From Bacteroidales bacterium (GTDB lineage Bacteria; Bacteroidota; Bacteroidia; Bacteroidales; UBA932), in contig JAFWOY010000011.1 of the NCBI GenBank assembly GCA_017509755.1, positions 1 through 64,000 of the forward strand: DNA of 64,000 nt. The letters run 5' to 3'. A program made the position numbers and the translations under genes. Below, piece after piece: positions 44,320 through 53,300 of the stretch. How positions within the stretch are numbered: position 1 is the first letter of the stretch; every line of letters begins with the position of its first letter. Under the pieces are notes generated by a model that did no database searches, had not been told where the DNA came from, and saw only the letters and a list, made by a program, of their open reading frames with translations.

Positions 44320-45118
44320 ACAGTTCCTGGATTTCCGTGCCGCGGTTGTTGCGGACGATATAAACGTTGTGCAGCGAACGGAAGTCCTCAAAGAGGACGA
44401 CCGTCAGTTCCTGCGACGAGCCCTGGCTGATGTGCGTGTCTTCGACGCTGCCGATGGGGATGTCCGGCGGGTAGATGGTGGAAAAGCCGCTCGACAGCAC
44501 CGTGTCACCGGGCGCGACCTGGACGTGCACGGGAATCTCGGCGAGGAGAGCCCGGCCGGGATCGCGACCTTGCCAGGTCATCGGACCGAAAGCCCCGCTG
44601 CCGGCGTGCTTGGCACTGACCGACTGTTCGGTGTTGAGCAGCGAGATGACGTAGGAATAGTGCCGGCTGACAGCGCTGACGATGCCGATCACGCCGCGGG
44701 CGGTGATTACGCCCATGCCGGGTTCGACGCCTTCCTTCTCGCCGCGGTCGAGGATCAGGTAGTTGTGCTGCTTGTCCACGGAGTTGCGGATGACCGTGGC
44801 GCCGATGAAGGTATAATCGGGTTCGATGATGCGGACCACGCTGTCTAGTTCAGCCTGGGCGGCGGCATAACCGGCCAACTGTTGGCGCAGCTGGAGGTTT
44901 TCCGCGGCCAGACGCTCGTTTTCCGTCTTGTAGTTGAAATAATAGGAGATCTTGCTGGTGCGGGCCCAAAACCAGGACTCGACACTCCGGACTGCTCCCA
45001 GCACCTTATAGCGCTGCACGACGGAGCCGTTCACCACCATGACGATGGCGACGGTTTCCAGAACGATGAACAGGGCGATGGCGGTGAGGCTCGAGAGGAG
45101 TCCGTAGCGGTTTTTCAT
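44303..45118 (-). CDS. mreC: Rod shape-determining protein MreC
   Basis: 271 residues from the ATG at 45118, which overlaps mreB by 4 nt. One N-terminal membrane helix (about 7-30), a coiled coil with E-N-E-R-L-A-A-E-N-L-Q-L-R-Q-Q-L (about 66-85), then the periplasmic beta domains (V-I-R-N-S, G-V-I-T-A-R-G-V-I-G-I-V, G-D-T-V-L-S-S-G) typical of MreC. It scaffolds PBP2 and RodA in the periplasm. An ATG 42 nt further upstream is less likely because it lies within mreB. Confidence 0.93.
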   Translation of the reverse strand: MKNRYGLLSSLTAIALFIVLETVAIVMVVNGSVVQRYKVLGAVRSVESWFWARTSKISYYFNYKTENERLAAENLQLRQQLAGYAAAQAELDSVVRIIEPDYTFIGATVIRNSVDKQHNYLILDRGEKEGVEPGMGVITARGVIGIVSAVSRHYSYVISLLNTEQSVSAKHAGSGAFGPMTWQGRDPGRALLAEIPVHVQVAPGDTVLSSGFSTIYPPDIPIGSVEDTHISQGSSQELTVVLFEDFRSLHNVYIVRNNRGTEIQELYEKAR

Positions 45119-46131
45119 CGCATCAAGAAGGGGTAGTGGGGGTTCTTGAGGGCGATGCAAGTACCGCGGGCCACGGCGCGCAACGGGTCTTCGGCCACGT
45201 GGAACGGGATGTTGATCTTTTTGGAAAGACGCACGTCGAGGCCGCGCAGCAGGGCGCCGCCGCCGGTCAGGAAGATACCCTTGCGGACGATGTCACTGTA
45301 GAGTTCCGGCGGGGTCTTCTCGAGGACGGTGAGGATGCTCGATTCGATCTTGACCAGCGACTTGTCGAGGCAGTGGGCGACCTCCTGGTAGGTGACGGGC
45401 GCTTCGACCGGGTGGACGGTCATCAGGTTCGGGCCTTTCACCACGAAAGGTTCGAGCGGCTCGTCCAGTTCGGAGATGGCGGCGCCGATGCGGATCTTGA
45501 TCTGCTCGGCGGTGGGTTCGCCGATGCGGATGTTATACTGCTGGCGCATATACTGCTGGATCTCGCTGGTGAACACGTCGCCGGCCGTCTTGATGCTCTC
45601 GTCGGCCACGATACCGCCCAGGGAGATGACGGCGATCTCGGTGGTGCCGCCGCCGATATCCACGATCATGTTGCCCATCGGGGCGGTGACGTCGAGCCCG
45701 ATACCGAGGGCGGCCGCCATCGGCTCGAAAATCATCTGGACGTCCCGGCCGCCGGAATGTTCGGCGGCGTCGCGGACGGCGCGTTTCTCCACTTCCGTGG
45801 AGCCGGAAGGGATGCAGACCACCATGCGCAGGCTCGGGGAGAAGAGCGAACGCTTGTTGTTGATCATCTTGATGAACTCGCGGATCATCTGCTCCGAGGC
45901 GTCGAAGTCGGCGATGACGCCGTCCTTGAGCGGGCGGACAGTCTTGATATTCTGGTTCTCCTTGCCCTGCATGGCCTTGGCCTTGGTGCCGACAGCCGCG
46001 CATTTGCCGGTGAGTTTGTCGATGGCTACGATGGAGGGTTCGTCGATGACCTTCTTGTCATTCATGAAAATGACGGTGTTGGCCGTTCCCAGGTCGATGG
46101 CGAGCTCCTGCTGTAAGAATGAAAATGCCAT
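45115..46131 (-). CDS. mreB: Rod shape-determining actin-like protein MreB
   Basis: 338 residues of the actin/HSP70 fold. Phosphate-1 loop D-L-G-T-A-N-T (13-19), phosphate-2 D-I-G-G-G-T-T-E (about 160), and the adenosine loop G-G-G-A-L-L-R-G near 290 are all clear. It forms membrane-bound filaments that direct lateral wall synthesis. First gene of mreB-mreC-mreD-mrdA-rodA. The promoter should lie in the 117-nt divergent gap with ispD, where a TAAATTTG box is present on this strand. Confidence 0.97.
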   Translation of the reverse strand: MAFSFLQQELAIDLGTANTVIFMNDKKVIDEPSIVAIDKLTGKCAAVGTKAKAMQGKENQNIKTVRPLKDGVIADFDASEQMIREFIKMINNKRSLFSPSLRMVVCIPSGSTEVEKRAVRDAAEHSGGRDVQMIFEPMAAALGIGLDVTAPMGNMIVDIGGGTTEIAVISLGGIVADESIKTAGDVFTSEIQQYMRQQYNIRIGEPTAEQIKIRIGAAISELDEPLEPFVVKGPNLMTVHPVEAPVTYQEVAHCLDKSLVKIESSILTVLEKTPPELYSDIVRKGIFLTGGGALLRGLDVRLSKKINIPFHVAEDPLRAVARGTCIALKNPHYPFLMR

Positions 46132-46168
46132 ATTGATTTTTTCTTTTTTCGGTTTAGGATAGACGAGA

Positions 46169-46176
46169 CAAATTTA
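46169..46176 (-). promoter_or_regulatory. Probable -7 box for the mre operon
   Basis: Minus strand reads TAAATTTG, an exact TAnnTTTG, 37 nt before the mreB ATG in the divergent mreB/ispD region. No clear -33 element. Confidence 0.55.
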
Positions 46177-46199
46177 GAAATATTCTCGCGATTATTAAT

Positions 46200-46207
46200 T
46201 ATTTTTG
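46200..46207 (+). promoter_or_regulatory. Probable -7 box for ispD
   Basis: TATTTTTG (exact TAnnTTTG) 41 nt before the ispD ATG, back to back with the mreB box. The two would share a 24-nt AT-rich spacer. Confidence 0.5.
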
Positions 46208-46248
46208 TCCACCAATTTATCAACAATCCATTGTAGATTCTTTTTCTG

Positions 46249-46938
46249 ATGAAACGATATGCAGTCATCGTGGCCGGCGGACAAGGGGTCCGGATGGGCG
46301 CCGACCGGCCCAAGCAGTTCCTGGAGATCGGAGGCAAACCCGTGCTGCGGCACACTGTCGAGCGTTTTCTGGCCTACGATCCTTCCATGGAAGTGATTCT
46401 TGTGCTGCCGGCGGCGCAGAAGGAGTGGTGGCGGGACTACTGCCGGTGCAGTGGCTTCCTGGAACGCTATGCGATGGTGTCGGGGGGCATCACCCGTTTC
46501 CATTCCGTGCAGAATGCCTTGAAATATGTGGGTGACGAAGGCATTGTGGCTGTCCACGACGGGGTCCGGCCTTTCATCAGCCAGGCGCTGCTGGCGCGGC
46601 TGTTTGAAGCGGCAGCGACACACCCGGCGGTCATTCCGGCCGTGCCGGTTGTGGAGTCAGTCCGTCGGATGGAAGGGGAGGAACACTCCACGCCCGTGAA
46701 CCGTGACGGTTTGGTGCGGGTGCAGACGCCCCAACTGTTTGATGCAGGGATTTTGAAGGCGGCTTACCGCCAGGCTTTTTCAACTTCTTTTACGGACGAC
46801 GCTTCCGTGGTGGAGGCGGCGGGTGTGCCCGTGCACATTGTTTCGGGTGACAAAATGAACCTGAAACTCACGACGCCCGACGACCTGTTGCTGGCCGAGA
46901 CGCTGCTTAGGATTTCCGCTTGCGGGGAACGGCTTTGA
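46249..46938 (+). CDS. ispD: 2-C-methyl-D-erythritol 4-phosphate cytidylyltransferase
   Basis: 229 residues. The CTP-binding N-terminus A-G-G-Q-G-V-R-M-G (9-17) with P-K-Q-F (21-24), V-A-V-H-D-G-V-R-P-F near 99-108, and D-D-A-S-V-V-E near 182 are the classical IspD signature. It makes CDP-methylerythritol in the non-mevalonate isoprenoid pathway, ultimately feeding undecaprenyl phosphate for wall and capsule synthesis. Convergent with the Lrp-type gene, the last 32 nt of the two genes overlap. A related ribitol-phosphate cytidylyltransferase is a less likely alternative. Confidence 0.93.
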   Translation: MKRYAVIVAGGQGVRMGADRPKQFLEIGGKPVLRHTVERFLAYDPSMEVILVLPAAQKEWWRDYCRCSGFLERYAMVSGGITRFHSVQNALKYVGDEGIVAVHDGVRPFISQALLARLFEAAATHPAVIPAVPVVESVRRMEGEEHSTPVNRDGLVRVQTPQLFDAGILKAAYRQAFSTSFTDDASVVEAAGVPVHIVSGDKMNLKLTTPDDLLLAETLLRISACGERL

Positions 46939-47416
46939 TGTAGTCGTAGTCCTTGACCCACACCTGGCGTTCGATGGCCTGGTCGAGCGAGACCATCGTC
47001 TCGGTACGGCTGATGCCGGGAATGTTCTGGATGGTGTCGATCAGGGTCGTCATCAAGTGGTCGTGGTCGAAGCAATAGAGTTTCAGCAGGAGAGAGTGGA
47101 CACCGGTCACAAAATGACACTCCACGACTTCGGGAATGTTCTTCAGGGTCTCAACCACTTTGTTGTAACTGCTGGCTTCGGACAGGGAGACACAGACAAA
47201 TACGCACACATTGAGCCCGAGGGCTTCGGGTTTGACCAACAGGCGGGATCCGGTGATGACCCCGGCGTTTTCCATTTTCTTTACGCGCTGGTGGATGACT
47301 GCGCCGGAAACGCCGCACTCGCGGGCGATCTCCAAGAAGGGCATCCTAGCATTTTTGACGAGAAAACTCAGGATTTTCTGGTCTATTTCGTCGACTTGAA
47401 AGTTGATTTTTGCCAT
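46907..47416 (-). CDS. Lrp/AsnC-family transcriptional regulator
   Basis: 169 residues from the ATG at 47416, giving the standard opening M-A-K-I-N-F-Q-V-D-E-I-D-Q-K-I-L. An N-terminal winged HTH (about 8-58; I-A-R-E-C-G-V-S-G-A-V-I-H-Q-R-V) is followed by the RAM ligand domain with V-V-E-C-H-F-V-T-G and L-L-K-L-Y-C. Such proteins bind amino acids as octamers. The target is unknown. A perfect -7 box ends 8 nt before the ATG and a 12-bp palindrome lies 33 nt upstream of it, hinting at autoregulation. C-terminus is basic. 3' end overlaps ispD. Confidence 0.92.
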   Translation of the reverse strand: MAKINFQVDEIDQKILSFLVKNARMPFLEIARECGVSGAVIHQRVKKMENAGVITGSRLLVKPEALGLNVCVFVCVSLSEASSYNKVVETLKNIPEVVECHFVTGVHSLLLKLYCFDHDHLMTTLIDTIQNIPGISRTETMVSLDQAIERQVWVKDYDYIKAVPRKRKS

Positions 47417-47424
47417 AATGCCTG

Positions 47425-47461
47425 CAAATATAGAAAATAATTTCAATTTGTTATCGATAAC
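47425..47461 (-). promoter_or_regulatory. Promoter -7 box and palindromic operator candidate for the Lrp-type gene
   Basis: Minus strand TATATTTG (47425-47432) fits TAnnTTTG exactly and ends 8 nt before the ATG, so the mRNA would have almost no leader. The perfect palindrome GTTATCGATAAC (47450-47461) sits 17 nt upstream of the box, where a self-binding Lrp-type protein could act. Confidence 0.6.
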
Positions 47462-47474
47462 GCGGAAAAAAGTT

Positions 47475-47530
47475 GAAAAAACACAAAGGGCGCCCGAAAT
47501 ATGCGCATATTATACGCTGGGCGTCCTTTT
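47475..47530 (-). terminator. Terminator after topA
   Basis: On the minus strand a stem of about 11 bp (47520-47530 area with 47484-47494, one G-U) encloses a 25-nt AT-rich loop with its own ATGCGCAT palindrome, followed by GTGTTTTTTC. It lies 22 nt after the topA stop. Confidence 0.75.
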
Positions 47531-47551
47531 AAGTCAAGTTATTGTTTATAA

Positions 47552-49834
47552 TTATTTTTTCTTACCGGCTTTCGAAATGATAGCCAGACACTCTTCTTCG
47601 GTAAGGGTTGCGGGGTCTTGTTTCCTGGGAAGTTTGAAATTGTCTTTTCCACGCTTGAGATACGGACCGTAACGGCCGTTCAGAATCTGGATACCGGAGT
47701 CCGGAAAATCCGCTATAACCTTCTTGACCTCCTTGTTCCGGCTTTCCTCAATCAGGGCGATGGCTTGCGCTTCGGTCAGGGTGTAGGGATCCTGTCCCCT
47801 GGCCAGCGAGACGAACTTTCCGGCGTATTTCACATAGGGTCCGAAACGGCCGCTGGATGTGATGATCTCCTGCCCGTCCAGATGCCCGACCAGACGCGGG
47901 AGGGCGAAGAGTTTGACGGCTTCTTCCAAAGTGATAGTTTCGATGAGTTGGCCCTTGCCGAGGCTGACGAACTGTTTGTCCGGATCGTCGGAAGTTCCTT
48001 TCTGGAGCAGCGGTCCGAAACGGCCGATGCGGGCCGTGATGGGCTTACCCGAAACGGGGTCGTTGCCGATAAGGCGTTCGGCGTGCGTGTGTTCGCGGTC
48101 CTGCAGGCTGCCTTCGACCTCCTGGTGGAAAGGCGTGTAGAAATCGCTGATGACTTTGTCCCACGCGAGGCGGCCTTTCGCCACCTTGTCGAACGACTCT
48201 TCCACCTTGGCCGTGAAGCCATAATTGAGGATGTCGGCAAAATTGGCCGCCAGGAAGTCGGTCACCACGATGCCGATGTTTTCGGGCAGCAGCTTCTTCT
48301 TCTCGGCGCCGATTTTCTCCTGTTTCGCGGTGCGGCGGATCTCGCCGTCCCGCAGGGTCAGGCTGCAGGTGTCGTGCACGGTGCCCGGTTTGTCGCCTTT
48401 GATGATGTAGCCGCGAGTGGTGATCGTGCTTACAGTCGAGGCATAAGTAGAAGGACGGCCGATGCCGAGTTCTTCGAGTTTCTTGACGAGGCTCGCTTCA
48501 CTGTAGCGCGGCGGGTGCTGGGTGTATTTCTCGGTGGCTTCGATGCTTTCGCAGTGGAGCACCTGGCCCTGGCCGATGCGGGGCAGGACACCCTGGACCT
48601 CGTCTTCCTCGTCGTCCGTTCCTTCGATATAGACTTTCAGGAAACCGTCGAAAAGAATCTGTTCGCCGCTGGCGATGAATTTCTCCTCCAGGTTGGATCC
48701 ACAGATTTCCACTTCGGTCTTCTCGACTACGGCGTCAGCCATCTGGCAGGCGACAGTCCGCTTCCAGATGAGATTGTAGAGCCGCTTCTCGGTCGAGGTG
48801 CCTTCGATGTCCATGTTGCTGACATAGGTGGGACGGATGGCTTCGTGGGCCTCCTGCGCACCTTTGACGCGGGTGTGATAGTTGCGGACTTTCGAATAGT
48901 CGGCACCATAGAGCCGGGTCACCATCTCTTTGGTCGTACCGAGAGCCAGCGTGGAGAGATTCATGGAGTCGGTACGCATGTAAGTGATCAGGCCGGCTTC
49001 ATAGAGACGCTGGGCGATGGACATGGTCTGGCTCACGGAGTAGCCGAGCTTGCGGGCGGCTTCCTGCTGGAGCGTGGAGGTGGTGAACGGTGGCGCCGGA
49101 CTGCGGTGGGCTTCCTTCTTTTCGACCGAAGCGACGGCAAACTGTTCGCCCCGGCAGCGCTCGAGGAACGCACGGGCCTGGGCTTCCGTTTCGAATTTGC
49201 GGTCGAGCGTGGCGCGGATGGGTTTCTTCGACCCTTCGGTGTAGAAGAGGCCTTCCACGCGGAAGAACGGCTTGGCTTCGAAGGCGGCGATCTCGCGCTC
49301 ACGGTCCACGATGAGTTTCAAGGCAACCGACTGGACGCGGCCGGCCGAAAGCTTGGGTTGGATCTTCTTCCACAGGATCGGGGAGAGCTCGAATCCGACG
49401 AGGCGGTCGAGGACGCGGCGGGCCTGCTGGGCCTTGACAAGGTTCATGTCGATGTCGCGCGGGTTCTCGATGGCTTCGAGGATGGCGTTCTTCGTGATTT
49501 CGTGGAAGACGATGCGGCGGGTCTTCTCGACAGGCAGGCCGAGGGTCTCGGAAAGATGCCAGGCGATGGCCTCTCCCTCGCGGTCTTCATCGGAAGCGAG
49601 CCAGACTGTCGCAGCGGCTTTCGCAGCGGCTGTGAGCTCGGCGACCGTCTTCTTCTTGTCGCTCGAAATTTCGTATTCGGGGAGGAAACCGTTGGCAATA
49701 TCGATACCCAACCCCTTCTTTTTCAGGTCTCTGATGTGACCGAAACTGGATTTGACCGTGTAACCTTTTCCAAGGAACTTCTCGATTGTCTTGGCTTTTG
49801 CCGGAGACTCCACAATAACTAAATTCTCGCCCAT
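47552..49834 (-). CDS. topA: DNA topoisomerase I (type IA)
   Basis: 760 residues from the ATG at 49834 (M-G-E-N-L-V-I-V-E-S-P-A-K-A-K). The open frame continues far upstream, but that part is antisense to the PBP1A and ddl genes. The Toprim domain has Glu9 and the D-E-D-R-E-G-E cluster near 80; the active-site Tyr is in I-T-Y-M-R-T-D-S (Tyr285). C-terminal zinc fingers are absent; instead there are three related G-R-F/Y-G-P repeats (P-L-L-Q-K-G, P-Y-V-K-Y, P-Y-L-K-R-G), the usual Bacteroidota form. It relaxes negative supercoils. Monocistronic with its own terminator. Confidence 0.97.
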   Translation of the reverse strand: MGENLVIVESPAKAKTIEKFLGKGYTVKSSFGHIRDLKKKGLGIDIANGFLPEYEISSDKKKTVAELTAAAKAAATVWLASDEDREGEAIAWHLSETLGLPVEKTRRIVFHEITKNAILEAIENPRDIDMNLVKAQQARRVLDRLVGFELSPILWKKIQPKLSAGRVQSVALKLIVDREREIAAFEAKPFFRVEGLFYTEGSKKPIRATLDRKFETEAQARAFLERCRGEQFAVASVEKKEAHRSPAPPFTTSTLQQEAARKLGYSVSQTMSIAQRLYEAGLITYMRTDSMNLSTLALGTTKEMVTRLYGADYSKVRNYHTRVKGAQEAHEAIRPTYVSNMDIEGTSTEKRLYNLIWKRTVACQMADAVVEKTEVEICGSNLEEKFIASGEQILFDGFLKVYIEGTDDEEDEVQGVLPRIGQGQVLHCESIEATEKYTQHPPRYSEASLVKKLEELGIGRPSTYASTVSTITTRGYIIKGDKPGTVHDTCSLTLRDGEIRRTAKQEKIGAEKKKLLPENIGIVVTDFLAANFADILNYGFTAKVEESFDKVAKGRLAWDKVISDFYTPFHQEVEGSLQDREHTHAERLIGNDPVSGKPITARIGRFGPLLQKGTSDDPDKQFVSLGKGQLIETITLEEAVKLFALPRLVGHLDGQEIITSSGRFGPYVKYAGKFVSLARGQDPYTLTEAQAIALIEESRNKEVKKVIADFPDSGIQILNGRYGPYLKRGKDNFKLPRKQDPATLTEEECLAIISKAGKKK

Positions 49835-49954
49835 CTCGTTCGTTTTTGGTTTTGGAAGTGCAAAGTAAAGGATAAACAAGGTAACTTTCCAAATCTTTTT
49901 TTCTATTTTTGCAAGACGTATCGCCCTTCGCCGGGCCTTTAACGAAGTTAAAAA
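49835..49954. promoter_or_regulatory. Divergent promoter region topA / PBP1A
   Basis: 120 nt between divergent starts. On the plus strand TATTTTTG at 49904-49911 (exact TAnnTTTG) lies 43 nt before the PBP1A ATG. On the minus strand TTACTTTGC (about 49860-49868) is one mismatch from the consensus and 26 nt before the topA ATG. Confidence 0.5.
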
Positions 49955-52288
49955 ATGAAAGAAACCGTACAGAAGACAATAACCAAGTGGTTCTGGATCC
50001 TGATCACCCTGCCGGTGGCCCTGTTGCTGGTGGCGCTGCTGCTGGTGGCCCTGTTTGCGAAGATCCCTTCGTTCGAGCAGATTGAGAATCCTGACAGCAA
50101 CCTGGCCACGCTCCTCATCTCCGAAGACGGCAAAGTGCTCAATACCTATCATATCGAGAACCGCTCCTATGTAAGTTACGACCAGATTCCGCGCCACGTC
50201 ATCGACGCGGCCATTGCGACGGAGGACGCCCGTTTCTACCGCCATTCCGGTATCGACTTCCGCGGCTTGGGCCGTGTGGCCGTCAAGACCCTCCTGCTGG
50301 GTGACTCTTCCCAGGGCGGTGGCAGTACCATCACGCAGCAGTTGGCCAAGACCCTCTATCCCCGCCAGGACCTGCACAGCCGGATTCCCGGCGGACGGCA
50401 GCTCAAAATGATCGGCATCAAACTCAAGGAGTGGATCACCGCCGTCAAGATCGAGCGCAACTACACCAAGGAGGAGATCGTGACGATGTATCTCAACCAG
50501 ATCTTCTTCGGCGGCAATGCCTACGGCATCAAGGCCGCTTCCAATACATTTTTCGCCAAGGATCCTGAGGACCTGACCGTGGAAGAAGGAGCCTGCCTGG
50601 TGGGCATGGTCAACAAGCCGACCCGTTACAACCCGGCCCTCAATCCGGACCAGTCGCTGGCCCGGCGCAACCATGTGCTCCGGCAGATGGAACGCAACGA
50701 CTATCTCACCAAGCATGACATGGATTCGATAGCCGCTATTCCCATCGTGGTGACCTACAAACAGCAGGACCACAATTCCGGTTACGCGCCGTACTTCCGC
50801 GACATGCTCCGCAAGTTCATGAATGCCGAGCAGCCGAAGCGCTCCGCTTATGCGCAGGTGGAAGACTACCGGGCCGATTCCCTGGCCTGGCGCGACAATC
50901 CTTTGTTCGGGTGGCTCAAAAAGAATCATAAGCCCGACGGTACGGAGTACGACCTGGACCGGGACGGCCTGCGCATCTACACCACACTCGATTCCCGCAT
51001 GCAGAAGTATGCCGAGCAGGCCGTGGCCCAGCATCTGGGCAAGGAACTGCAGCAGACGCTCAACCGGGAACTCAAGAATCGCAAGAACTATCCCTTCTCC
51101 AACGATGTCCCGCAAGAGGAGGTGGACCGCCTGATGCGCAATGGCCGCCGCTGGAGCGACCGGTATCGCGCGATGAAAGCGGAAGGCGTGTCTGATGCCG
51201 AGATCTCCAAGGCTTTCGATACCCCGGTACGGATGCGGCTCTTTGCCTGGAACAGCAAAGGCTATGTCGATACGTTGATGACACCCAACGATTCGATCCG
51301 CTACTGCAAGGCCTTCCTGCGGGCAGCGTTCATGGCCATCGAGCCCAACACGGGCAATGTGAAAGCCTATGTCGGCGGGCCGGACTACCGTTTCTTCAAA
51401 TACGACAACATCGGCCAGGGCAAGCGGCAGGTCGGCTCGACCTTCAAGCCGTTCCTCTACACGCTGGCCATGCAGGAGGGCTACACGCCTTGTGACCGGG
51501 TGGCCAACAGCACCTATACCATTGACGTCAACGGCACGGACTGGGCGCCCAAGGCCGAGGTGGACGACCGGATCGTCACCCTCAAGTGGGGCTTGACCAA
51601 CAGCCGCAACAATATCTCCGCCTACCTGATGAAGCAGTTCGGGCCGTTCGCCCTGGTGGAGATCTGCCGCAAGATGGGTATCAGCAGCTACCTCGACCCG
51701 GTGGTCTCGCTTTGCGTCGGTTCGTGCGACTTGAGCGTGATGGAGATGGTGGCGGCCTACAATACCTTCCCCGGACGGGGTGTCTATTGCTATCCGATGT
51801 TCGTCACACGCATCGAGGACAACGCTGGCAATGTGCTGGCCACGTTCTCGACCCGCAAGCGGGAAGCCATCAGCGAGGTGACGGCCTACAAGATGATCAA
51901 CATGATGCAGGGTGTGGTCAACGACGGTACGGCCGGCCGCATCCGCTGGCGCTACAATATCCAGGGTGACATTGCCGGCAAGACGGGTACGACCAACGAC
52001 AACTCCGACGGCTGGTTCATCGGCTACACCCCGAAGCTGACGGCTGGTGCTTGGGTAGGCGGGGAGGACCGGCAGGTCCACTTCTCCAGCACTGCCTTGG
52101 GCGCGGGTGCCAGCATGGCGCTCCCGATCTGGGCGCTCTTCATGCAAAAGGTCTATAACGATCCCTCGATTCCGATCGGTCCGGACGACGTGTTCGTTCC
52201 ACCGTTGGGCTGGACCATGAGCCAGCTCTGCGACGGTTCTTCCGACGATCTTTCCGACGTCAATCCCGGGAATGATTATTTCAACTAA
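49955..52288 (+). CDS. Penicillin-binding protein 1A (bifunctional class A)
   Basis: 777 residues: N-terminal membrane anchor (about 12-35), GT51 transglycosylase with catalytic Glu90 in A-T-E-D-A-R-F, G-G-S-T-I-T-Q-Q-L-A-K and the R-K-like segment I-K-L-K-E-W; then the transpeptidase with S-T-F-K (495-498), S-R-N (550-552) and K-T-G-T-T (676-680). It polymerises and cross-links peptidoglycan in the periplasm. C-terminus is acidic (S-S-D-D-L-S-D-V). Nine nt separate it from ddl, so wall precursor synthesis and polymerisation are co-expressed. A PBP1C is unlikely given the length. Confidence 0.95.
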   Translation: MKETVQKTITKWFWILITLPVALLLVALLLVALFAKIPSFEQIENPDSNLATLLISEDGKVLNTYHIENRSYVSYDQIPRHVIDAAIATEDARFYRHSGIDFRGLGRVAVKTLLLGDSSQGGGSTITQQLAKTLYPRQDLHSRIPGGRQLKMIGIKLKEWITAVKIERNYTKEEIVTMYLNQIFFGGNAYGIKAASNTFFAKDPEDLTVEEGACLVGMVNKPTRYNPALNPDQSLARRNHVLRQMERNDYLTKHDMDSIAAIPIVVTYKQQDHNSGYAPYFRDMLRKFMNAEQPKRSAYAQVEDYRADSLAWRDNPLFGWLKKNHKPDGTEYDLDRDGLRIYTTLDSRMQKYAEQAVAQHLGKELQQTLNRELKNRKNYPFSNDVPQEEVDRLMRNGRRWSDRYRAMKAEGVSDAEISKAFDTPVRMRLFAWNSKGYVDTLMTPNDSIRYCKAFLRAAFMAIEPNTGNVKAYVGGPDYRFFKYDNIGQGKRQVGSTFKPFLYTLAMQEGYTPCDRVANSTYTIDVNGTDWAPKAEVDDRIVTLKWGLTNSRNNISAYLMKQFGPFALVEICRKMGISSYLDPVVSLCVGSCDLSVMEMVAAYNTFPGRGVYCYPMFVTRIEDNAGNVLATFSTRKREAISEVTAYKMINMMQGVVNDGTAGRIRWRYNIQGDIAGKTGTTNDNSDGWFIGYTPKLTAGAWVGGEDRQVHFSSTALGAGASMALPIWALFMQKVYNDPSIPIGPDDVFVPPLGWTMSQLCDGSSDDLSDVNPGNDYFN

Positions 52289-52297
52289 AGAAGATAC

Positions 52298-53275
52298 ATG
52301 AAAAAGATAGCTTTGATTTACGGCGGCGATTCCTCCGAGTGGGGTATTTCGGTGCTGAGTGGAAAATTTGTGGCCACATGTCTGGATCCGCAGCGCTATG
52401 AGGTAACGGAACTCCTGCTGCGTGACGGGCAGTGGTCGGTATGCGACCCGGCTGTCACGGATGTGGCCGTTCCCGTGGCCCCCTTTATCCCTTCGCGGCT
52501 GAAGGAATTCGATGTGGCTTTGATCATGATTCACGGGACGCCGGGTGAGAATGGTATCCTGCAGGCGGAATTGGAAAAGCACGGGGTGCCTTTTACCACC
52601 TGTGATTCTCGGGTGGCAGCCTTGACGTTCGACAAACATGCCTGCAAGAAAGCGTTGCGCGGTTTGGGCATCCCGCTGGCTCCTGAGATTTTCCTGCACC
52701 GGGGGGAGCCGCTCAATGCCGAGGCGGTCGTCGAGCAGCTGGGGCTGCCGGTTTTTGTGAAGCCTAACGATGGCGGCAGTTCTTTCGGTGTGACGAAAGT
52801 CAAGCGGCAGGAAGACCTCGCGGCCGCTGTCGCGGCTGCCTTCTCCGAAAGTGATGACGTGCTCATTGAGAGTTATATCCCCGGCCGGGAATTGACCGAA
52901 GGTGTCTTCAACCGCGATGGCCTGGTCATCCCGCTGCCGGTTACCGAGATCATCTCCCACAACGAGTATTTCGACTACGAGGCGAAGTATCTCGGCAAGA
53001 GCGATGAGGTCTGCCCGGCGCAGATTACGGAAGAACAGGCGAAAACGGTCCAGGAACAGACGCGCCGCATCTACCAGCATTTCGGCTGCCGCGGCCTCAT
53101 CCGTTGCGACTACATCATGACCGAATCGGGCAAAGTCTATTTCCTGGAGATCAATCCGGTTCCCGGCATGACCAAGATGTCGCTGGTTCCGGCCCAGATC
53201 CGGGCCGCCGGCCTTTCGGTCAACGAAGTGCTCGATACAATCATCGCCGAGGCCCTGTCCGTCTGCCCGGCGTAA
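52298..53275 (+). CDS. ddl: D-alanine--D-alanine ligase
   Basis: 325 residues of the ATP-grasp superfamily. Y-G-G-D-S-S-E (8-14) is the N-terminal substrate motif, V-K-P-N-D-G-G-S-S-F-G-V binds ATP, and F-L-E-I-N-P-V-P-G-M-T near the C-terminus supplies metal ligands and the lid. It makes the D-Ala-D-Ala dipeptide of peptidoglycan in the cytoplasm. One feature worth noting is S-S-E-W-G-I-S in place of the common S-x-E-H-E-V-S. Co-transcribed with PBP1A (9 nt) and prmC (25 nt). Confidence 0.95.
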   Translation: MKKIALIYGGDSSEWGISVLSGKFVATCLDPQRYEVTELLLRDGQWSVCDPAVTDVAVPVAPFIPSRLKEFDVALIMIHGTPGENGILQAELEKHGVPFTTCDSRVAALTFDKHACKKALRGLGIPLAPEIFLHRGEPLNAEAVVEQLGLPVFVKPNDGGSSFGVTKVKRQEDLAAAVAAAFSESDDVLIESYIPGRELTEGVFNRDGLVIPLPVTEIISHNEYFDYEAKYLGKSDEVCPAQITEEQAKTVQEQTRRIYQHFGCRGLIRCDYIMTESGKVYFLEINPVPGMTKMSLVPAQIRAAGLSVNEVLDTIIAEALSVCPA

Positions 53276-53300
53276 CGGCTGATCCAAGACGGGCTTTACC

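Noticed and set aside
45136..49822. Long plus-strand frames opposite mreB and topA
   Set aside because: Both genes on the minus strand have complete catalytic motifs; the opposite frames have no recognisable protein features.
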